A stretch of 64,000 nucleotides of DNA from Algoriphagus sp. (lineage in GTDB: Bacteria; Bacteroidota; Bacteroidia; Cytophagales; Cyclobacteriaceae), in the NCBI GenBank assembly GCA_018336015.1, contig JAGXQZ010000069.1:21806-85805 (forward strand). The letters run 5' to 3'. Below, one piece after another: positions 34,381-44,597 of the stretch (position 1 is the first letter of the stretch; each line of letters starts with the position of its first letter). A program made the position numbers and the translations under genes. The notes beneath the pieces were generated by a model, which ran no database searches, had not been told where the DNA came from, and was given only the letters and a program-made list of their open reading frames with translations.

Positions 34381-34527
34381 TGCTTCTTTTTTTGAAGATT
34401 TTGTAAGATTTAGAAAATCCGGTTTAAAAAATCATTGGTTTTTGGATAAAAAATGTAAAAAGTAGAAAAAGTGGTTTTCAAGTGTATAAAAATTTGATTT
34501 TCAAAAGATTCTGAATTTGGGCGCAAA

Positions 34528-34562
34528 AACAAAAAAACCTTCACGAAAATTTCGTGAAGGCT
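34528..34562 (-). terminator. Terminator of the glycosyltransferase gene
   Basis: CCTTCACGAAA (34538-34548) and TTTCGTGAAGG (34550-34560) form a perfect stem; read on the - strand it is followed by a T-rich tract. Confidence 0.82.
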
Positions 34563-34699
34563 TTCCCATTTAATTAACCCTTTAATCCAAAATCCTTTTT
34601 TTCTGATTCCAATTAAGCTCATCTGGACAAGCCTTGTGGATTGAGAAAAGAATGCGAGTTAAAGGTAAATTACAGAAAAGGCTAAGTCAGTGATCGGAG

Positions 34700-35719
34700 T
34701 CACAGGCCGAGGCAATTGATCAGCTTTGTTTTCCGGTTGGAAAACGAAAAATGGGTTTTGATCCGCTTACATGCCGAAGAGAGCGGGATGGGTTGGGAGA
34801 TTAATTTTTGTAATTGATTTTCCAAAATAGAGATGTTTTTTTTAGCCAATACAATTCCCGTATCTCCAATAATCTCAGGAATCGCCCCGACAGCAGACCC
34901 AATCGGTACACAACCTGAAGCCATGGCTTCACCAAGCGCATTCGGGAAGCCTTCGGATGTGGACAATTGAAGATAAAACTGATGGGAATTGTAAAGATCC
35001 AGAAGGTTAGCAGGTTTCATTTTCCCCAAAACGGTCACATTGGGATTTGGAGAGGAGTAGACTGAATCACCCACTAAGGTAAACGTCCAATCGGGATGGT
35101 GCTCGGCCAATTTTTCAATCAAATCATAGCCCTTGACTATTGCCCTTGAAGGATTGGAAGTGCCTGTGGCTACGGAAATAAAGCTCAAAGGCTTTCGTGT
35201 TTTTCCGAGATCTCTCCAAAAATCTGTATCAAACCCGTTTGGAATCACCTGAATCGGAGTCTTCAAGTCAGGAATTAAATTCAGCAATCCCTGCTTTGGA
35301 TTGATCTGGGAGTCGTAAGAATAATCCTGCTTGACCAGAGCTTCGGCAACAGGCAAAATCAATGAGCAATTTTTGAAAGAATAAACCGTGGCTATACGCA
35401 GCCATTTCTTCCTGAAATTCCCATAACCGATCTCAGGCATATGGATGCAATCGGTGCCTCCGGCTTGGATGGTGCACTTTTTTCCAAACACTTTTCCAAA
35501 CCAAACCGGCAAGACGCTGTGATACCCCCCGAAAAAGCAGAGGTATTGGCTGGTGCGAGGCAAAAACCAAAGCAGTTGAAAAAACTGGAGAATAAAGTAA
35601 AATGGAAGTTTTACCGGGCTTTGAGTAAATTCCAACGATTTAATTTCAGCCACCGGACGGATCATTTCCAGGTCACGGTCGATAAATGCGGTGCGTACGG
35701 GAAAGGTGTAGAGGATCAT
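34700..35719 (-). CDS. Glycosyltransferase family 4-like protein
   Basis: 339 residues from MILYTFPVRTAF; an in-frame 18-codon upstream extension looks non-coding. GT-B features: GGYHSVLPVWFGK in the N-terminal half, IQVIPNGFDTDFW, VTVLGKMKPANLLDLYNSHQFYLQLSTSEGFPNALGEAMASGCVPIGSAVGAIPEII with the GT4 E-x7-E donor-binding motif. Donor and acceptor are unknown. It is adjacent to leuS on the same strand without other polysaccharide genes. Confidence 0.85.
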   Translation of the reverse strand: MILYTFPVRTAFIDRDLEMIRPVAEIKSLEFTQSPVKLPFYFILQFFQLLWFLPRTSQYLCFFGGYHSVLPVWFGKVFGKKCTIQAGGTDCIHMPEIGYGNFRKKWLRIATVYSFKNCSLILPVAEALVKQDYSYDSQINPKQGLLNLIPDLKTPIQVIPNGFDTDFWRDLGKTRKPLSFISVATGTSNPSRAIVKGYDLIEKLAEHHPDWTFTLVGDSVYSSPNPNVTVLGKMKPANLLDLYNSHQFYLQLSTSEGFPNALGEAMASGCVPIGSAVGAIPEIIGDTGIVLAKKNISILENQLQKLISQPIPLSSACKRIKTHFSFSNRKTKLINCLGL

Positions 35720-35755
35720 TTTTGGCTGAAATCGAAAACAAGGTAAATCAGAAAA

Positions 35756-35788
35756 TGAAAAAGGGGAAACCAAGTCTCCCCTTTAATT
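35756..35788 (-). terminator. Terminator of leuS
   Basis: AAAGGGGA (35760-35767) pairs with TCCCCTTT (35777-35784); on the - strand a T-rich tract follows. Confidence 0.75.
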
Positions 35789-35805
35789 TTTTCTAGTACA
35801 TGAGC

Positions 35806-38580
35806 CTAAACCACCAAATTCACAATCTTACCCGGTACGATAATCACCTTTTTGGGAGCTTTTCCTTCCAGCCATTTTTGAACGGAAGCATCCGCCAAAG
35901 CAGCTTTTTCGATTTCAGGAACAGTAAGAGAAAGAGGTAAATCCAACTTTGCACGCATCTTGCCATTGATCATGACCGGATATTCAAAGTTGCTTTCAAC
36001 CAAGTACTCTTCCTTAAACTCAGGGAAATTCGCAGTGGTGATTGACCCTGAATGACCCAACAACGACCAGAGTTCCTCAGATATATGCGGTGCGTATGGA
36101 GAAATCAAAACCGCCAAGGGCTCCAGCACTTCTCGCTTGTTGCATTTTAAAGCTGTCAGTTCATTCACGCAGATCATAAAGCTGGACACTGAGGTATTGA
36201 AGGAATAATTGGCCATGTCTTCCTCCATCTTTTTGATGGCTTTGTGAAGGGCTTTGAGCTCTTCTTTGCTGGCTTTTTCATCCGAAACTGCGAATTCTCC
36301 AGCGGAATTGTGATAAAGGTTCCAAACCTTTCTCAGGAATTTATACACCCCGTCGATGCCATTGGTATTCCAAGGTTTGAATTGCTCCAAAGGACCAAGG
36401 AACATCTCGTACAACCGCAGCGTGTCAGCTCCGTAGCGTTCGATGATGTCATCGGGATTGACCACGTTGTACTTGGATTTGGACATTTTTTCTACTTCCG
36501 ATCCGCAGAGGTACTTACCGTCTTCCAAGATAAATTCCGCATCGGCTAAGTCTGGTCTCCAAGCTTTGAACTTCTCCAGATTCAGCTGATCGTTATGGAC
36601 GATATTTACATCCACGTGCATGGCGGAGGTGTCGTATTGGTCTTTTAGACCATAAGAAACAAATGTATTGCTGCCTTTCAATCGATACACAAAATTCGAC
36701 CTTCCCTGAATCATCCCTTGGTTGATCATCTTTTGGAAAGGTTCGTCGATGCTCACCACACCCAAGTCGTACAAAAACTTGGTCCAGAAACGGGAGTATA
36801 GCAAGTGGCCGGTTGCATGCTCGGAACCTCCGATGTACAAGTCCACAGCGCCCCAGTAATCGGTTTTGGCTTTATCAGCAAAGAACGTGTCGTTTTTCGG
36901 ATCCATGTAGCGGAAAAAGTACCAGCTCGATCCCGCCCAACCCGGCATGGTGGAGAGTTCCAAAGGATATTCTCCGTCTGCCGTTTTGTAAGTCCAGTCT
37001 TTGGCTCGTCCGAGTGGAGGTTCGCCGTCTTCTGTTGGGAGGTATTTATCTACCTCAGGCAAAACCAAAGGCAGATCTTTTTCTTCGATCAAATAAGGCA
37101 ATCCCTCTTTGAAATAGACAGGTAGCGGTTCGCCCCAATAACGCTGACGGGTGAAGATCGCATCCCGCATTCTGAACTGGATTTTACCTTTTCCGATTCC
37201 TTTTTCTTCTAGAAACTCAATGCATTTCTGCATCGCTTCCTTCATGTAAAGCCCAGAAATAAAGCCCGAATTGATGATTAAACCGCCTTTTCCCGGGAAA
37301 GATCCGTTTTCCATCGAGCCTTCAATCACTTGGCGAATTTCCAAGCCGAAGTGCTTGGCAAAGTTGTAGTCACGCTCGTCATGTGCAGGAACGGCCATCA
37401 CTGCACCAGTTCCGTATCCAGCCAAAACGTAATCGGCCACCCAGATTTGGATTTCCTCTCCATTAAACGGATTGATCGCGAAGGATCCGGTGAAAGCACC
37501 GGAAATGGTCTTTACATCGCTCATTCGCTCGCGCTCGGAGCGGTTTTTGGCTACTTGGATATAGGCTTCGGCAGTTTCCCGCTGATCGTCGGTGATGAGT
37601 TCGGCCGCCAAGTCAGATTCCGGTGCCAACGCCAAATAGGTTACTCCGAAAATGGTATCCACCCGGGTGGTAAAGACCTTGATTTTTTTATCCGACCCCT
37701 TCACATCGAAAAGTACCTCCGCACCGATCGACTTTCCGATCCAGTTGCGTTGCATTTCCTTGATCGGTTCGGACCAGTCCACTTTTTCCAATCCCTGAAG
37801 CAAGCGATCGGCATAGGCCGTGATCCGCATGGACCACTGCATCATTTTCTTGCGCTCCACAGGATGGCCGCCTCGCTCGGAGAATCCGTCTTTTACTTCA
37901 TCATTTGAAAGTACGGTTCCCAGTGCCGGACACCAGTTTACAGTCGTCTCAGCCAAGAAAGTCAATCGGTATTTGAGCAGCATTTCCTGCTTTTCTTTTT
38001 CAGAAAAGGCATTCCATTCCGCTGCGCTAAAAGTTGGGGTATCGTCATCACACACCGCTTTGACATTGGCATTTCCTTCTTTTTCAAATCGGGAAATAAG
38101 CGAAGAGATTGAAAGCGCTTTGTCCGCGTCGTGGTCATAATAGCTGTTGAACAGCTGCATGAAAATCCACTGTGTCCACTTGTAATAGGATGGATCAGAA
38201 GTGCGGACTTCCCGATCCCAATCGAAAGCAAAGCCAATATTCTTTAGCTGCTCGGTATAGCGGGTGATATTTTGCTCGGTGGTGATGGCGGGATGCTGCC
38301 CGGTTTGGATGGCATACTGCTCAGCAGGCAAACCAAAGGAATCGTAACCCATCGGGTGGAGTACATTGAAGCCCTTCAGCATCTTGAATCTTGAGACAAT
38401 ATCAGAAGCAATATAGCCTAGGGGGTGACCGACGTGGAGTCCGGCACCGGATGGGTAAGGAAACATGTCGAGGGAATAAAACTTGGGACGATGGGTGTCC
38501 ACTTCGGCTTTAAAGGTGCCTTTTTCTTTCCAGTAGCCTTGCCATTTTTGCTCGATTTCCCTGAAGTTGTACTCCGCCAT
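35806..38580 (-). CDS. leuS: Leucyl-tRNA synthetase
   Basis: A 924-residue class I synthetase. The start [17 protein letters not shown] at 38580 is the family start; the longer in-frame extension upstream is not homologous and overlaps the divergent M20 gene. HVGHPLG (49-55) is the HIGH motif and EKMSKSKYN the KMSKS motif. The CP1 editing domain is present ([26 protein letters not shown]). It charges tRNA-Leu in the cytoplasm. Confidence 0.98.
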   Translation of the reverse strand: MAEYNFREIEQKWQGYWKEKGTFKAEVDTHRPKFYSLDMFPYPSGAGLHVGHPLGYIASDIVSRFKMLKGFNVLHPMGYDSFGLPAEQYAIQTGQHPAITTEQNITRYTEQLKNIGFAFDWDREVRTSDPSYYKWTQWIFMQLFNSYYDHDADKALSISSLISRFEKEGNANVKAVCDDDTPTFSAAEWNAFSEKEKQEMLLKYRLTFLAETTVNWCPALGTVLSNDEVKDGFSERGGHPVERKKMMQWSMRITAYADRLLQGLEKVDWSEPIKEMQRNWIGKSIGAEVLFDVKGSDKKIKVFTTRVDTIFGVTYLALAPESDLAAELITDDQRETAEAYIQVAKNRSERERMSDVKTISGAFTGSFAINPFNGEEIQIWVADYVLAGYGTGAVMAVPAHDERDYNFAKHFGLEIRQVIEGSMENGSFPGKGGLIINSGFISGLYMKEAMQKCIEFLEEKGIGKGKIQFRMRDAIFTRQRYWGEPLPVYFKEGLPYLIEEKDLPLVLPEVDKYLPTEDGEPPLGRAKDWTYKTADGEYPLELSTMPGWAGSSWYFFRYMDPKNDTFFADKAKTDYWGAVDLYIGGSEHATGHLLYSRFWTKFLYDLGVVSIDEPFQKMINQGMIQGRSNFVYRLKGSNTFVSYGLKDQYDTSAMHVDVNIVHNDQLNLEKFKAWRPDLADAEFILEDGKYLCGSEVEKMSKSKYNVVNPDDIIERYGADTLRLYEMFLGPLEQFKPWNTNGIDGVYKFLRKVWNLYHNSAGEFAVSDEKASKEELKALHKAIKKMEEDMANYSFNTSVSSFMICVNELTALKCNKREVLEPLAVLISPYAPHISEELWSLLGHSGSITTANFPEFKEEYLVESNFEYPVMINGKMRAKLDLPLSLTVPEIEKAALADASVQKWLEGKAPKKVIIVPGKIVNLVV

Positions 38581-38751
38581 GATTGAAATTTTCTTGATTT
38601 TTTGACTAAATGCCTGCAAAAATAGAAAAATCAGGCGGCTTTGGTAGTCAAATTTCCAATTCCTCCCAAATCGGGATTTTGTCCACTGATCAATTTTGTT
38701 TGAGGCACTTGGAGCTTTTTTGTACTTTCCGAAACCTAACCAACCGACCTT

Positions 38752-40341
38752 ATGAGAAAAAGAATTCTGATTACACTTGCCTTGGCCGGAGGAATCTGCC
38801 TTGCGGCTTTTCCCCAGAAAAAATATACCCCCAAGCAAATCGAGGCGCTCAAAGCCGAAGCTGCCCAAATCGTCCAAGCCAATCACAAGCAAAGCCAGGT
38901 GATGGTGGACAAGATTTTCTCCTTCGCTGAGCTTGGCTTTCAGGAAGTCGAGTCATCGAAGTACCTGACGGGGATTTTGGAGAAAAATGGGTTTACTATC
39001 GAACGAGGTGTTTCAGGAATCCCGACCGCATGGTTTGCTACTTGGAAAAATGGTGAAGGACCTGTGATTGCTTTGGGTTCGGACGTGGATAATATCCCTA
39101 AAGCCTCTCAGTTTCCGGGAGTAGCTTACCACAAACCCATGGTCGAAGGAGCGCCGGGACATGGTGAAGGTCACAATGCCGGGATTCCGCTGAATATCAC
39201 CGCTGCCTTGGCCGTAAAGCAAATCATGGAGCGTGAAAAAATTGGCGGTACACTGGTTCTTTGGCCTGGAATTGCAGAAGAATTGGTGGCTGCGAAAGCT
39301 TGGTTTGCAAGAGATGGGAAGTTTGATGGAGTGGATCTCTGCATTTTTACCCATGTGGCCAATAACCTGGGTGTGAGCTGGGGTCAGGCGAGCGGTACGG
39401 GCTTGATCTCTGTGGAATACACCTTTTCGGGAGACGCCGCTCACTCAGCCGGTGCGCCTTGGAGAGGGAAAAGTGCTGCCGATGCCGTGGAACTGATGAA
39501 TATCGGCTGGAACTACAAGCGGGAGCATTTGCATCCTTTGAAACGGTCGCACTCGGTCATTACAGATGGGGGAGATCAGCCGAATGTCGTACCTTCCAAA
39601 GCTTCGATTTGGTACTATTTCCGCGATGTGAAGTATGACGGCATCATGGAAATGTATGCCCAAGCCAATGATATTGCCAAAGGTGCAGCCTTGATGACGG
39701 GTACAACCATGACTTCGAAAGTATTGGGAACGGCTTGGCCAAGACACTTTAATAAGGTGATTGCGGAAAAAATGTATCAAAACATCCTCAAAGTAGGTTT
39801 GCCGGAATGGGATGAAAAGGATCAAACCCTGGCGAAAGCCATTCAAAAAGAATTGGGCTCCAAAGAGGAAGGAATGCCTACCAAGTTAGATACGTTGGGG
39901 CTTCCTGTAGTAGAGCCGATTTCAGGCGGTTCGGATGACATTGGAGATGTGTCTTGGGTGGTACCGACGGTTACTTTGAGATTTCCTTCCAATATCCCCG
40001 GACTTCCGGGTCACCACTGGAGCAATGCCATTGCGATGGCGACACCCATCGCTCATAAGGGCGTGACTGCTGGAGCAAAAGCTGAAGCCATGACGATTTT
40101 GGACTTTTTACTTCAGCCTGAGTTAGTCGATCAGGCCTGGGATTATTTCAAAAATGTGCAAACCAAAGAAGAAACCTACAAGCCGATGATCACCAAAGAT
40201 GATGCACCGCCAATCTACCTGAATGAAGGCATCATGAAGCAGTTCCGTCCTCAGTTGGAGAAATTCTACTACGATGAAACGAAGTACGATACCTATTTGC
40301 AGCAGCTCGGGGTGACGTATCCGACGGTGAAAAAGAATTAA
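38752..40341 (+). CDS. Secreted M20 family amidohydrolase (AbgB-like)
   Basis: A 529-residue protein with a signal peptide ([20 protein letters not shown]). The M20D core has [35 protein letters not shown] (metal ligands) and a dimerisation domain after [17 protein letters not shown]. It resembles aminobenzoyl-glutamate hydrolase subunit B, hydrolysing N-acyl amino acids or similar amides. The signal peptide suggests periplasmic action. Heptad element copy 3 begins 5 bases after its stop. Confidence 0.9.
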   Translation: MRKRILITLALAGGICLAAFPQKKYTPKQIEALKAEAAQIVQANHKQSQVMVDKIFSFAELGFQEVESSKYLTGILEKNGFTIERGVSGIPTAWFATWKNGEGPVIALGSDVDNIPKASQFPGVAYHKPMVEGAPGHGEGHNAGIPLNITAALAVKQIMEREKIGGTLVLWPGIAEELVAAKAWFARDGKFDGVDLCIFTHVANNLGVSWGQASGTGLISVEYTFSGDAAHSAGAPWRGKSAADAVELMNIGWNYKREHLHPLKRSHSVITDGGDQPNVVPSKASIWYYFRDVKYDGIMEMYAQANDIAKGAALMTGTTMTSKVLGTAWPRHFNKVIAEKMYQNILKVGLPEWDEKDQTLAKAIQKELGSKEEGMPTKLDTLGLPVVEPISGGSDDIGDVSWVVPTVTLRFPSNIPGLPGHHWSNAIAMATPIAHKGVTAGAKAEAMTILDFLLQPELVDQAWDYFKNVQTKEETYKPMITKDDAPPIYLNEGIMKQFRPQLEKFYYDETKYDTYLQQLGVTYPTVKKN

Positions 40342-40346
40342 TCCTT

Positions 40347-40482
40347 AATTACGATTTACGAATGACGATTTACGACCTAAATCTGAACTTCCGTCCTAAT
40401 TTCCAGAAGGTTACCTTCAGGTTACAACGATTGAGGTTCAAAACAGGGTCGTAAATCGTAATTCGTACCTCGTAAATCAAAA
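40347..40482 (+). repeat. ~130-bp heptad-armed element, copy 3 (before GNAT gene)
   Basis: The left arm is AATTACG, ATTTACG, AATGACG, ATTTACG (40347-40374). The right arm is GTCGTAA, ATCGTAA, TTCGTAC, CTCGTAA, ATCAAAA (40448-40482), and the next three bases are the ATG of the following gene, exactly in heptad register. The loop shares GATTGAGGTTC-like sequence with the copies before hisA, hisF and queE. Here the odd ATCAAAA unit has moved to the end of the arm. Confidence 0.9.
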
Positions 40483-40935
40483 ATGACAACTTCAAATTTC
40501 ACATTTAAAATTAGAGAAGCTTCTCCCGCAGAGCTCCTTTGGGTTCACGAGCAGATTCCTGAGTTTCCGGGGAAGGCGTCTTTGGATTTTTATACCGAAC
40601 GCTTGAAGCATCGACTTCATTTGGCTTTGGTAGCTGAAAAAGATGGAGAGTTGTTGGGTTTCAAAGTCGGCTATCAAAGTGATACGCCTGATACCTTTTA
40701 TTCTTGGATGGGAGGAGTTAGGCCTGAGTTTCGCAAACTGGGAATTGCAGATACATTGGCAGAGTATCAGGAGAATTGGGCAAGGGAAAAAGGCTTCAAG
40801 TCAATTTATTTCAAAACTCGCAATCGCTTTCCAGCCATGATTACCTTCGGATTGAGCCGAGGCTTTAAAATCATGGAGGTTATCCCAAAGGGTGGGGTGG
40901 AGGATTATCGGGTGGTGATGTGGAAGAAGTTGTGA
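40483..40935 (+). CDS. GNAT family N-acetyltransferase
   Basis: A 150-residue GNAT-fold protein. Acetyl-CoA binding is indicated by SWMGGVRPEFRKLGIADTLAEYQE (the R/Q-x-x-G-x-G/A loop) followed by the helix, with a substrate-facing N-terminus. The substrate is unknown. The start codon directly abuts heptad element copy 3, leaving no room for a separate ribosome binding site. Confidence 0.88.
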   Translation: MTTSNFTFKIREASPAELLWVHEQIPEFPGKASLDFYTERLKHRLHLALVAEKDGELLGFKVGYQSDTPDTFYSWMGGVRPEFRKLGIADTLAEYQENWAREKGFKSIYFKTRNRFPAMITFGLSRGFKIMEVIPKGGVEDYRVVMWKKL

Positions 40936-40986
40936 TTTGTGTACTTCGTAAAAAGTTGATTCACTGATTTCTTGCCAAGAAAACTA

Positions 40987-41014
40987 TGAAAAATACCCTA
41001 TTCAGGGTATTTTA
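40987..41014 (+). terminator. Terminator after the GNAT gene
   Basis: AAATACCCT (40991-40999) pairs with AGGGTATTT (41004-41012), with T-rich sequence on the 3' side. Confidence 0.75.
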
Positions 41015-41052
41015 ATACTTTACGATCCTCGGTAAAATTGGAAATGAATTAA

Positions 41053-41253
41053 ATGGCTATGAGAAAGAGTAATAAACAGATGTTAAAACTGATTTTATTT
41101 AGTTATTGGGGAGCTTTTCTAGGTGCCTATTTTAAAATCAATGGAAACCCAAATGGGGATTACCTACTTATGATGGCGATTCTGTTTAAGATTGTCGGAA
41201 TAGCCGGATTGATTTATTTCAACAGAAAAAAGATCATTGAATTTCTAAGTTAG
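41053..41253 (+). CDS. Small two-helix membrane protein, unknown
   Basis: A 66-residue protein: basic N-terminus MAMRKSNKQMLK, hydrophobic segment LILFSYWGAFLGAYF, a turn with KINGNPNGDY, and a second hydrophobic segment LLMMAILFKIVGIAGLIYF ending in KKIIEFLS. It may sit in the inner membrane. No family is recognised. It follows a terminator, so it probably has its own promoter. Confidence 0.55.
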   Translation: MAMRKSNKQMLKLILFSYWGAFLGAYFKINGNPNGDYLLMMAILFKIVGIAGLIYFNRKKIIEFLS

Positions 41254-41365
41254 AGCGTAAGGCAGGGGATTTTTCTCCAGCTTTTTCTTGCCTCAAGGTC
41301 TGCTGGTTTTTTAATGTTGGTTTGAGAATTATAGGATTTTGATGTGGAAGGAGTTGTGAGGTTTT

Positions 41366-41495
41366 ATTGACGATTGACGATTTCGGATTTACGACTTTTT
41401 TTGCACATCAATCCTAAATTCAAAAGGGTAACTTCTAAGAATCAGGTTTGAGGTTCTCAGTGATGTCGTAAATCGTCATTCGTAAGTCGTAATTT
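41366..41495 (+). repeat. ~130-bp heptad-armed element, copy 4 (before queE)
   Basis: The left arm is ATTGACG, ATTGACG, ATTTCGG, ATTTACG (41366-41393). The right arm is GTCGTAA, ATCGTCA, TTCGTAA, GTCGTAA (41465-41492). The loop (41394-41464) matches copy 2 in segments such as AATCCTAAATTCAAA and copy 3 in TTGAGGTTC. A possible queE -7 box begins 6 bp after the right arm. Confidence 0.88.
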
Positions 41496-41500
41496 CCTCC

Positions 41501-41508
41501 TACCTTTG
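41501..41508 (+). promoter_or_regulatory. Candidate -7 element for queE
   Basis: TACCTTTG fits TAnnTTTG, 43 bp before the ATG at 41551. No clear -33 TTTG exists at the usual distance, because that position falls in the heptad arm. Confidence 0.4.
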
Positions 41509-41550
41509 TGCTTCATTCAGCGGTCGAATCACCCGCTTTACCAAAAATTC

Positions 41551-42201
41551 ATGCACACACTCGATTTGGTAGCACAGACTACCCCGCAAATAGTAGCCTC
41601 AGGGCTTCAGCTTCCCATCATGGAAGCTTTTTACACCATCCAAGGAGAAGGCAGATTTACCGGACATCCCGCTTATTTTATCCGGCTGGGAGGTTGTGAT
41701 GTGGGCTGCGTCTGGTGCGATGTTAAGGAATCCTGGGAAGCTGCTAAATGGCCTCTCCTATCCATTGAGAAAATCGTTGAAGATGCTTTGGCTTTTCCGG
41801 GAAGATTGGTTGTCATCACCGGAGGCGAACCTTTGATGTATAACCTCGATCCGCTGACTAAGTTGTTGAAGAAAAAGGGATTCACTACCAATATCGAAAC
41901 TTCCGGAGCGCATCCATTTTCGGGAGACTTTGATTGGGTGTGCTTTTCTCCAAAGAAATTCAAAAAGCCACATCCTTCCATTTATGCTGAAGCAGACGAG
42001 CTGAAAGTGGTCATATATAATAAGAGTGATTTTGATTTTGCGGAGGATCATGCCAAGTTGGTGAATGAAAGCTGCGAACTTCGCCTTCAACCCGAGTGGA
42101 GCAAGTCCTCCAAGCTCACTCCTGAGATCATTGAGTACGTGAAAAATCACCCGACTTGGAAAATATCCCTCCAAACCCATAAATTTATGGACATCCCCTG
42201 A
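41551..42201 (+). CDS. queE: 7-carboxy-7-deazaguanine synthase
   Basis: About 216 residues from MHTLDLVAQTTPQI. ATG 41551 is preferred to GTG 41506, which lies inside a candidate promoter. It is a radical-SAM enzyme with the CxxxCxxC cluster in GGCDVGCVWCD and the N-terminal MEAFYTIQGEGRFTGHPA substrate motif. It converts 6-carboxytetrahydropterin to CDG in queuosine synthesis. queD is about 8 kb downstream (50344). The OmpA-family gene starts 4 bp after its stop. Confidence 0.94.
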   Translation: MHTLDLVAQTTPQIVASGLQLPIMEAFYTIQGEGRFTGHPAYFIRLGGCDVGCVWCDVKESWEAAKWPLLSIEKIVEDALAFPGRLVVITGGEPLMYNLDPLTKLLKKKGFTTNIETSGAHPFSGDFDWVCFSPKKFKKPHPSIYAEADELKVVIYNKSDFDFAEDHAKLVNESCELRLQPEWSKSSKLTPEIIEYVKNHPTWKISLQTHKFMDIP

Positions 42202-42205
42202 GTCC

Positions 42206-44128
42206 ATGCGCCCTGTTCTCTATTTAGTTTTCCTACTGCTCCTTGCATTTTCTGCCCAATCGCAAACCTATTCGATAATAGATGGGAGAGCCATAAAACT
42301 TTTTCAGGAGGGTGAGGAATTGACCGCGCTGCGGAAATACGAGGAAGCCTTACTGAGTTATAAATCAGCGATTACACGTGAAGCGTCATTTTTGGAAGCC
42401 TATGTCAAAGCAGCCCAGGTGTTGATGACCTTAGGAAGGCTGGAGGAAGCAGAGAAAATAGGTTTGCAGGGGAAAGCTAAGCTTACAGGGAAAAATGCAA
42501 AGCCAAAGAATGTGACTGATTTTGGATGGCTTTTTACCAATCTTTATTTGAAGCAAGGGAAATTTACCGAAGCCTATCGGCAGTTTCAGGAGGTGGATCC
42601 CTTGTTTGATGAGGGTTTTAAGAAAAACCTTTACTATGTCCAGATGAAGGAGAAAATTGATTTTCTAAGTCATCAATTGGATAAAGTGCAAACTATCCAA
42701 AAAGAGGTTCTTCATTCTCCTCTCAATGAGTTTCAGCTTCAATATTTTCCAGTATTGACTGCGGATGGTGAGCAAATTTTGTTCACGAAAAGAGATGGTA
42801 CCGGAAATTTTGACAAAGAGGATATTTATACTGCTTTTTTAACCAACACCGGTGGTTGGACCAATCCACAAAGTATTGCCCAAACGATCAATTCACCCTA
42901 TAATGAAGGGACCTGTTCGATTACTGCAGATGGGAATATCTTAATATATACTTCCTGTGACGCACCAGACTCTCAGGGAAGCTGCGACTTGTATGTCGCT
43001 TATCGAATTAATGGAGCCTGGCAAAGGCCAACCAATATGGGGCCTAAGGTAAATTCCAGATCTTGGGAATCTCAACCCTCTCTTTCAGCAGATGGCAGAA
43101 TTCTTTTTTTCTCTTCCAATCGTAAAGGCGGTTATGGTGGAAACGACATTTGGTATACGGTGAGACAAACAGATGGCGGTTGGTCGGAGGCAAAAAATCT
43201 GGGAGCTATAGTCAATACGCAAAAAGATGAGATTTCCCCCTTCATGTTCTTCAACAATGAGATCCTGTTTTTCGCATCCGACGGACACCAGGGATTTGGG
43301 GGCATGGATATTTTTCTTTCTAGGGTTAAAAATGGAGTTTTTAATTCTCCCGAAAACCTTGGCCTACCCATCAATGACCATTTGGATCAAGTAGCTTTAT
43401 TCATCACAGCAAAGAAAGATTACGCTTACTATACTGAGTTGAATACTTCTGATGGTACAAAAGATAGGTCACTACTTTATCGATTTAAGTTTCCAGAAGA
43501 GATTTACATTGGTGAAAATCTTACAGTCACTGAAGGCAAGGTCTTTAATGCAAAAACGGGACAACCAATCAGTGCGACACTTTCCCTTGTCTCTCTAACC
43601 AATGATAGCACCCTTTACGAGTTTCAGTCAGATGGAAAGACTGGGGATTTCATGATGCTGTATCCCGACAAGGCGATATCGGGCCTATACGTGGAAAAAA
43701 AAGGGTATTTACCCAAAATTTACAATGTTGAACGGGATAAAATCAAAAATGTAAAAGATCTTAAAGTCGAGCTGGTACCTGTATCACCGGGAGAGGAGTT
43801 TGTGTTTGAAAATGTATTTTTTGATTTTGACAAGTTTGATCTCAAGCCAGAATCTCTTTCTTCACTGAAAAGGTTGCAAAAGTTTCTCTTGGAAAATCCA
43901 AACGTGAATATCCTGATTTCAGGGCATACCGATAATGTGGGAAGTGCGAGTTATAACCAAACCTTAAGTTTGCAACGAGCCAAAAGTGTCCAACAATTTT
44001 TGGTTAATGCGGGTTTGCACCCAGGTCGAGTCCTAGTCGAAGGAAAAGGAGACAAAGAACCAATGGTGCCCAATACCACTGCTGAAAACCAAGCACTCAA
44101 TCGAAGAATTACAATTAAAGTATTATAA
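42206..44128 (+). CDS. OmpA-family protein with TPR and PD40 repeats (PorE-like)
   Basis: A 640-residue lipidless secreted protein with a signal (LYLVFLLLLAFSAQSQ). Domain order: TPR repeats (~30-160), PD40/WD40-like propeller blades (~180-400, e.g. EGTCSITADGNILIYTS and SWESQPSLSADGRILFFSSN), a carboxypeptidase-regulatory-like beta domain (~455-525), and an OmpA peptidoglycan-binding domain (~530-640, ISGHTDNVGSASYNQTLSLQRA). This layout is that of type IX secretion PorE-like proteins, which may tie the machine to peptidoglycan. Confidence 0.9.
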   Translation: MRPVLYLVFLLLLAFSAQSQTYSIIDGRAIKLFQEGEELTALRKYEEALLSYKSAITREASFLEAYVKAAQVLMTLGRLEEAEKIGLQGKAKLTGKNAKPKNVTDFGWLFTNLYLKQGKFTEAYRQFQEVDPLFDEGFKKNLYYVQMKEKIDFLSHQLDKVQTIQKEVLHSPLNEFQLQYFPVLTADGEQILFTKRDGTGNFDKEDIYTAFLTNTGGWTNPQSIAQTINSPYNEGTCSITADGNILIYTSCDAPDSQGSCDLYVAYRINGAWQRPTNMGPKVNSRSWESQPSLSADGRILFFSSNRKGGYGGNDIWYTVRQTDGGWSEAKNLGAIVNTQKDEISPFMFFNNEILFFASDGHQGFGGMDIFLSRVKNGVFNSPENLGLPINDHLDQVALFITAKKDYAYYTELNTSDGTKDRSLLYRFKFPEEIYIGENLTVTEGKVFNAKTGQPISATLSLVSLTNDSTLYEFQSDGKTGDFMMLYPDKAISGLYVEKKGYLPKIYNVERDKIKNVKDLKVELVPVSPGEEFVFENVFFDFDKFDLKPESLSSLKRLQKFLLENPNVNILISGHTDNVGSASYNQTLSLQRAKSVQQFLVNAGLHPGRVLVEGKGDKEPMVPNTTAENQALNRRITIKVL

Positions 44129-44597
44129 TCAAAATATAATTTTGATATATTGACTTTATCTTGACTATTATATTTTATATATAAGGATATCAGTATACTA
44201 GTTATCATATATTTCAAACTCTCAAAATATTGTTTTATTTCTCAAATAAAATTGATTTTTATTTGAATCTAGGCATCATCTAATTGGATCAATGACCAAA
44301 TTTTGAGGCTCAACCCTCTAGAATTTTAAATTTTAATCGATCTTATTCTGATTTTTTTATGAGTGGCTTAAAAAAAAATCAAAAAATTAACTTTTGTTAA
44401 CATTGAATTAACAGAATAAATAAACGGATCGGTTTAAAGTTTTTTCTAAAACGGAATTATGTTCTGATTTTGGCTGAATTTCCTTCAATTCTATGCGGAT
44501 TCTAGATTAAACTTTTCCCTCTTATTTTTTGTATCCCATTTGAGATATTCGGTTTTTCGAAATATCATTGAGTTTATTAAACCAAAATCTAACCAAT
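44129..44597 (+). other. AT-rich non-coding region upstream of susC
   Basis: No gene is supported. Poly-T and poly-A tracts are frequent. A small inverted repeat GTTAAC/GTTAAT-type lies near 44396-44414. TATTTTTTG near 44523-44531 could be part of a susC promoter but the spacing of a -33 box is unclear. Confidence 0.5.

Larger units (their letters stand above)
34207..34699 (+). other. Non-coding region with two terminators
   Basis: No gene is supported. The region holds the terminators at 34347-34379 and 34534-34562; the rest is AT-rich and unremarkable. A 60-codon frame at 34283 reads through the first terminator and is rejected. Confidence 0.7.

Noticed and set aside
34283..34465. A 60-codon frame in the gap after the AraC gene
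   Set aside because: It reads straight through a strong terminator and has no recognisable features.
38581..38892. N-terminal extension of leuS by about 104 codons
   Set aside because: The extension is not homologous to LeuRS and overlaps the start of the divergent M20 gene; [13 protein letters not shown] is the family start.
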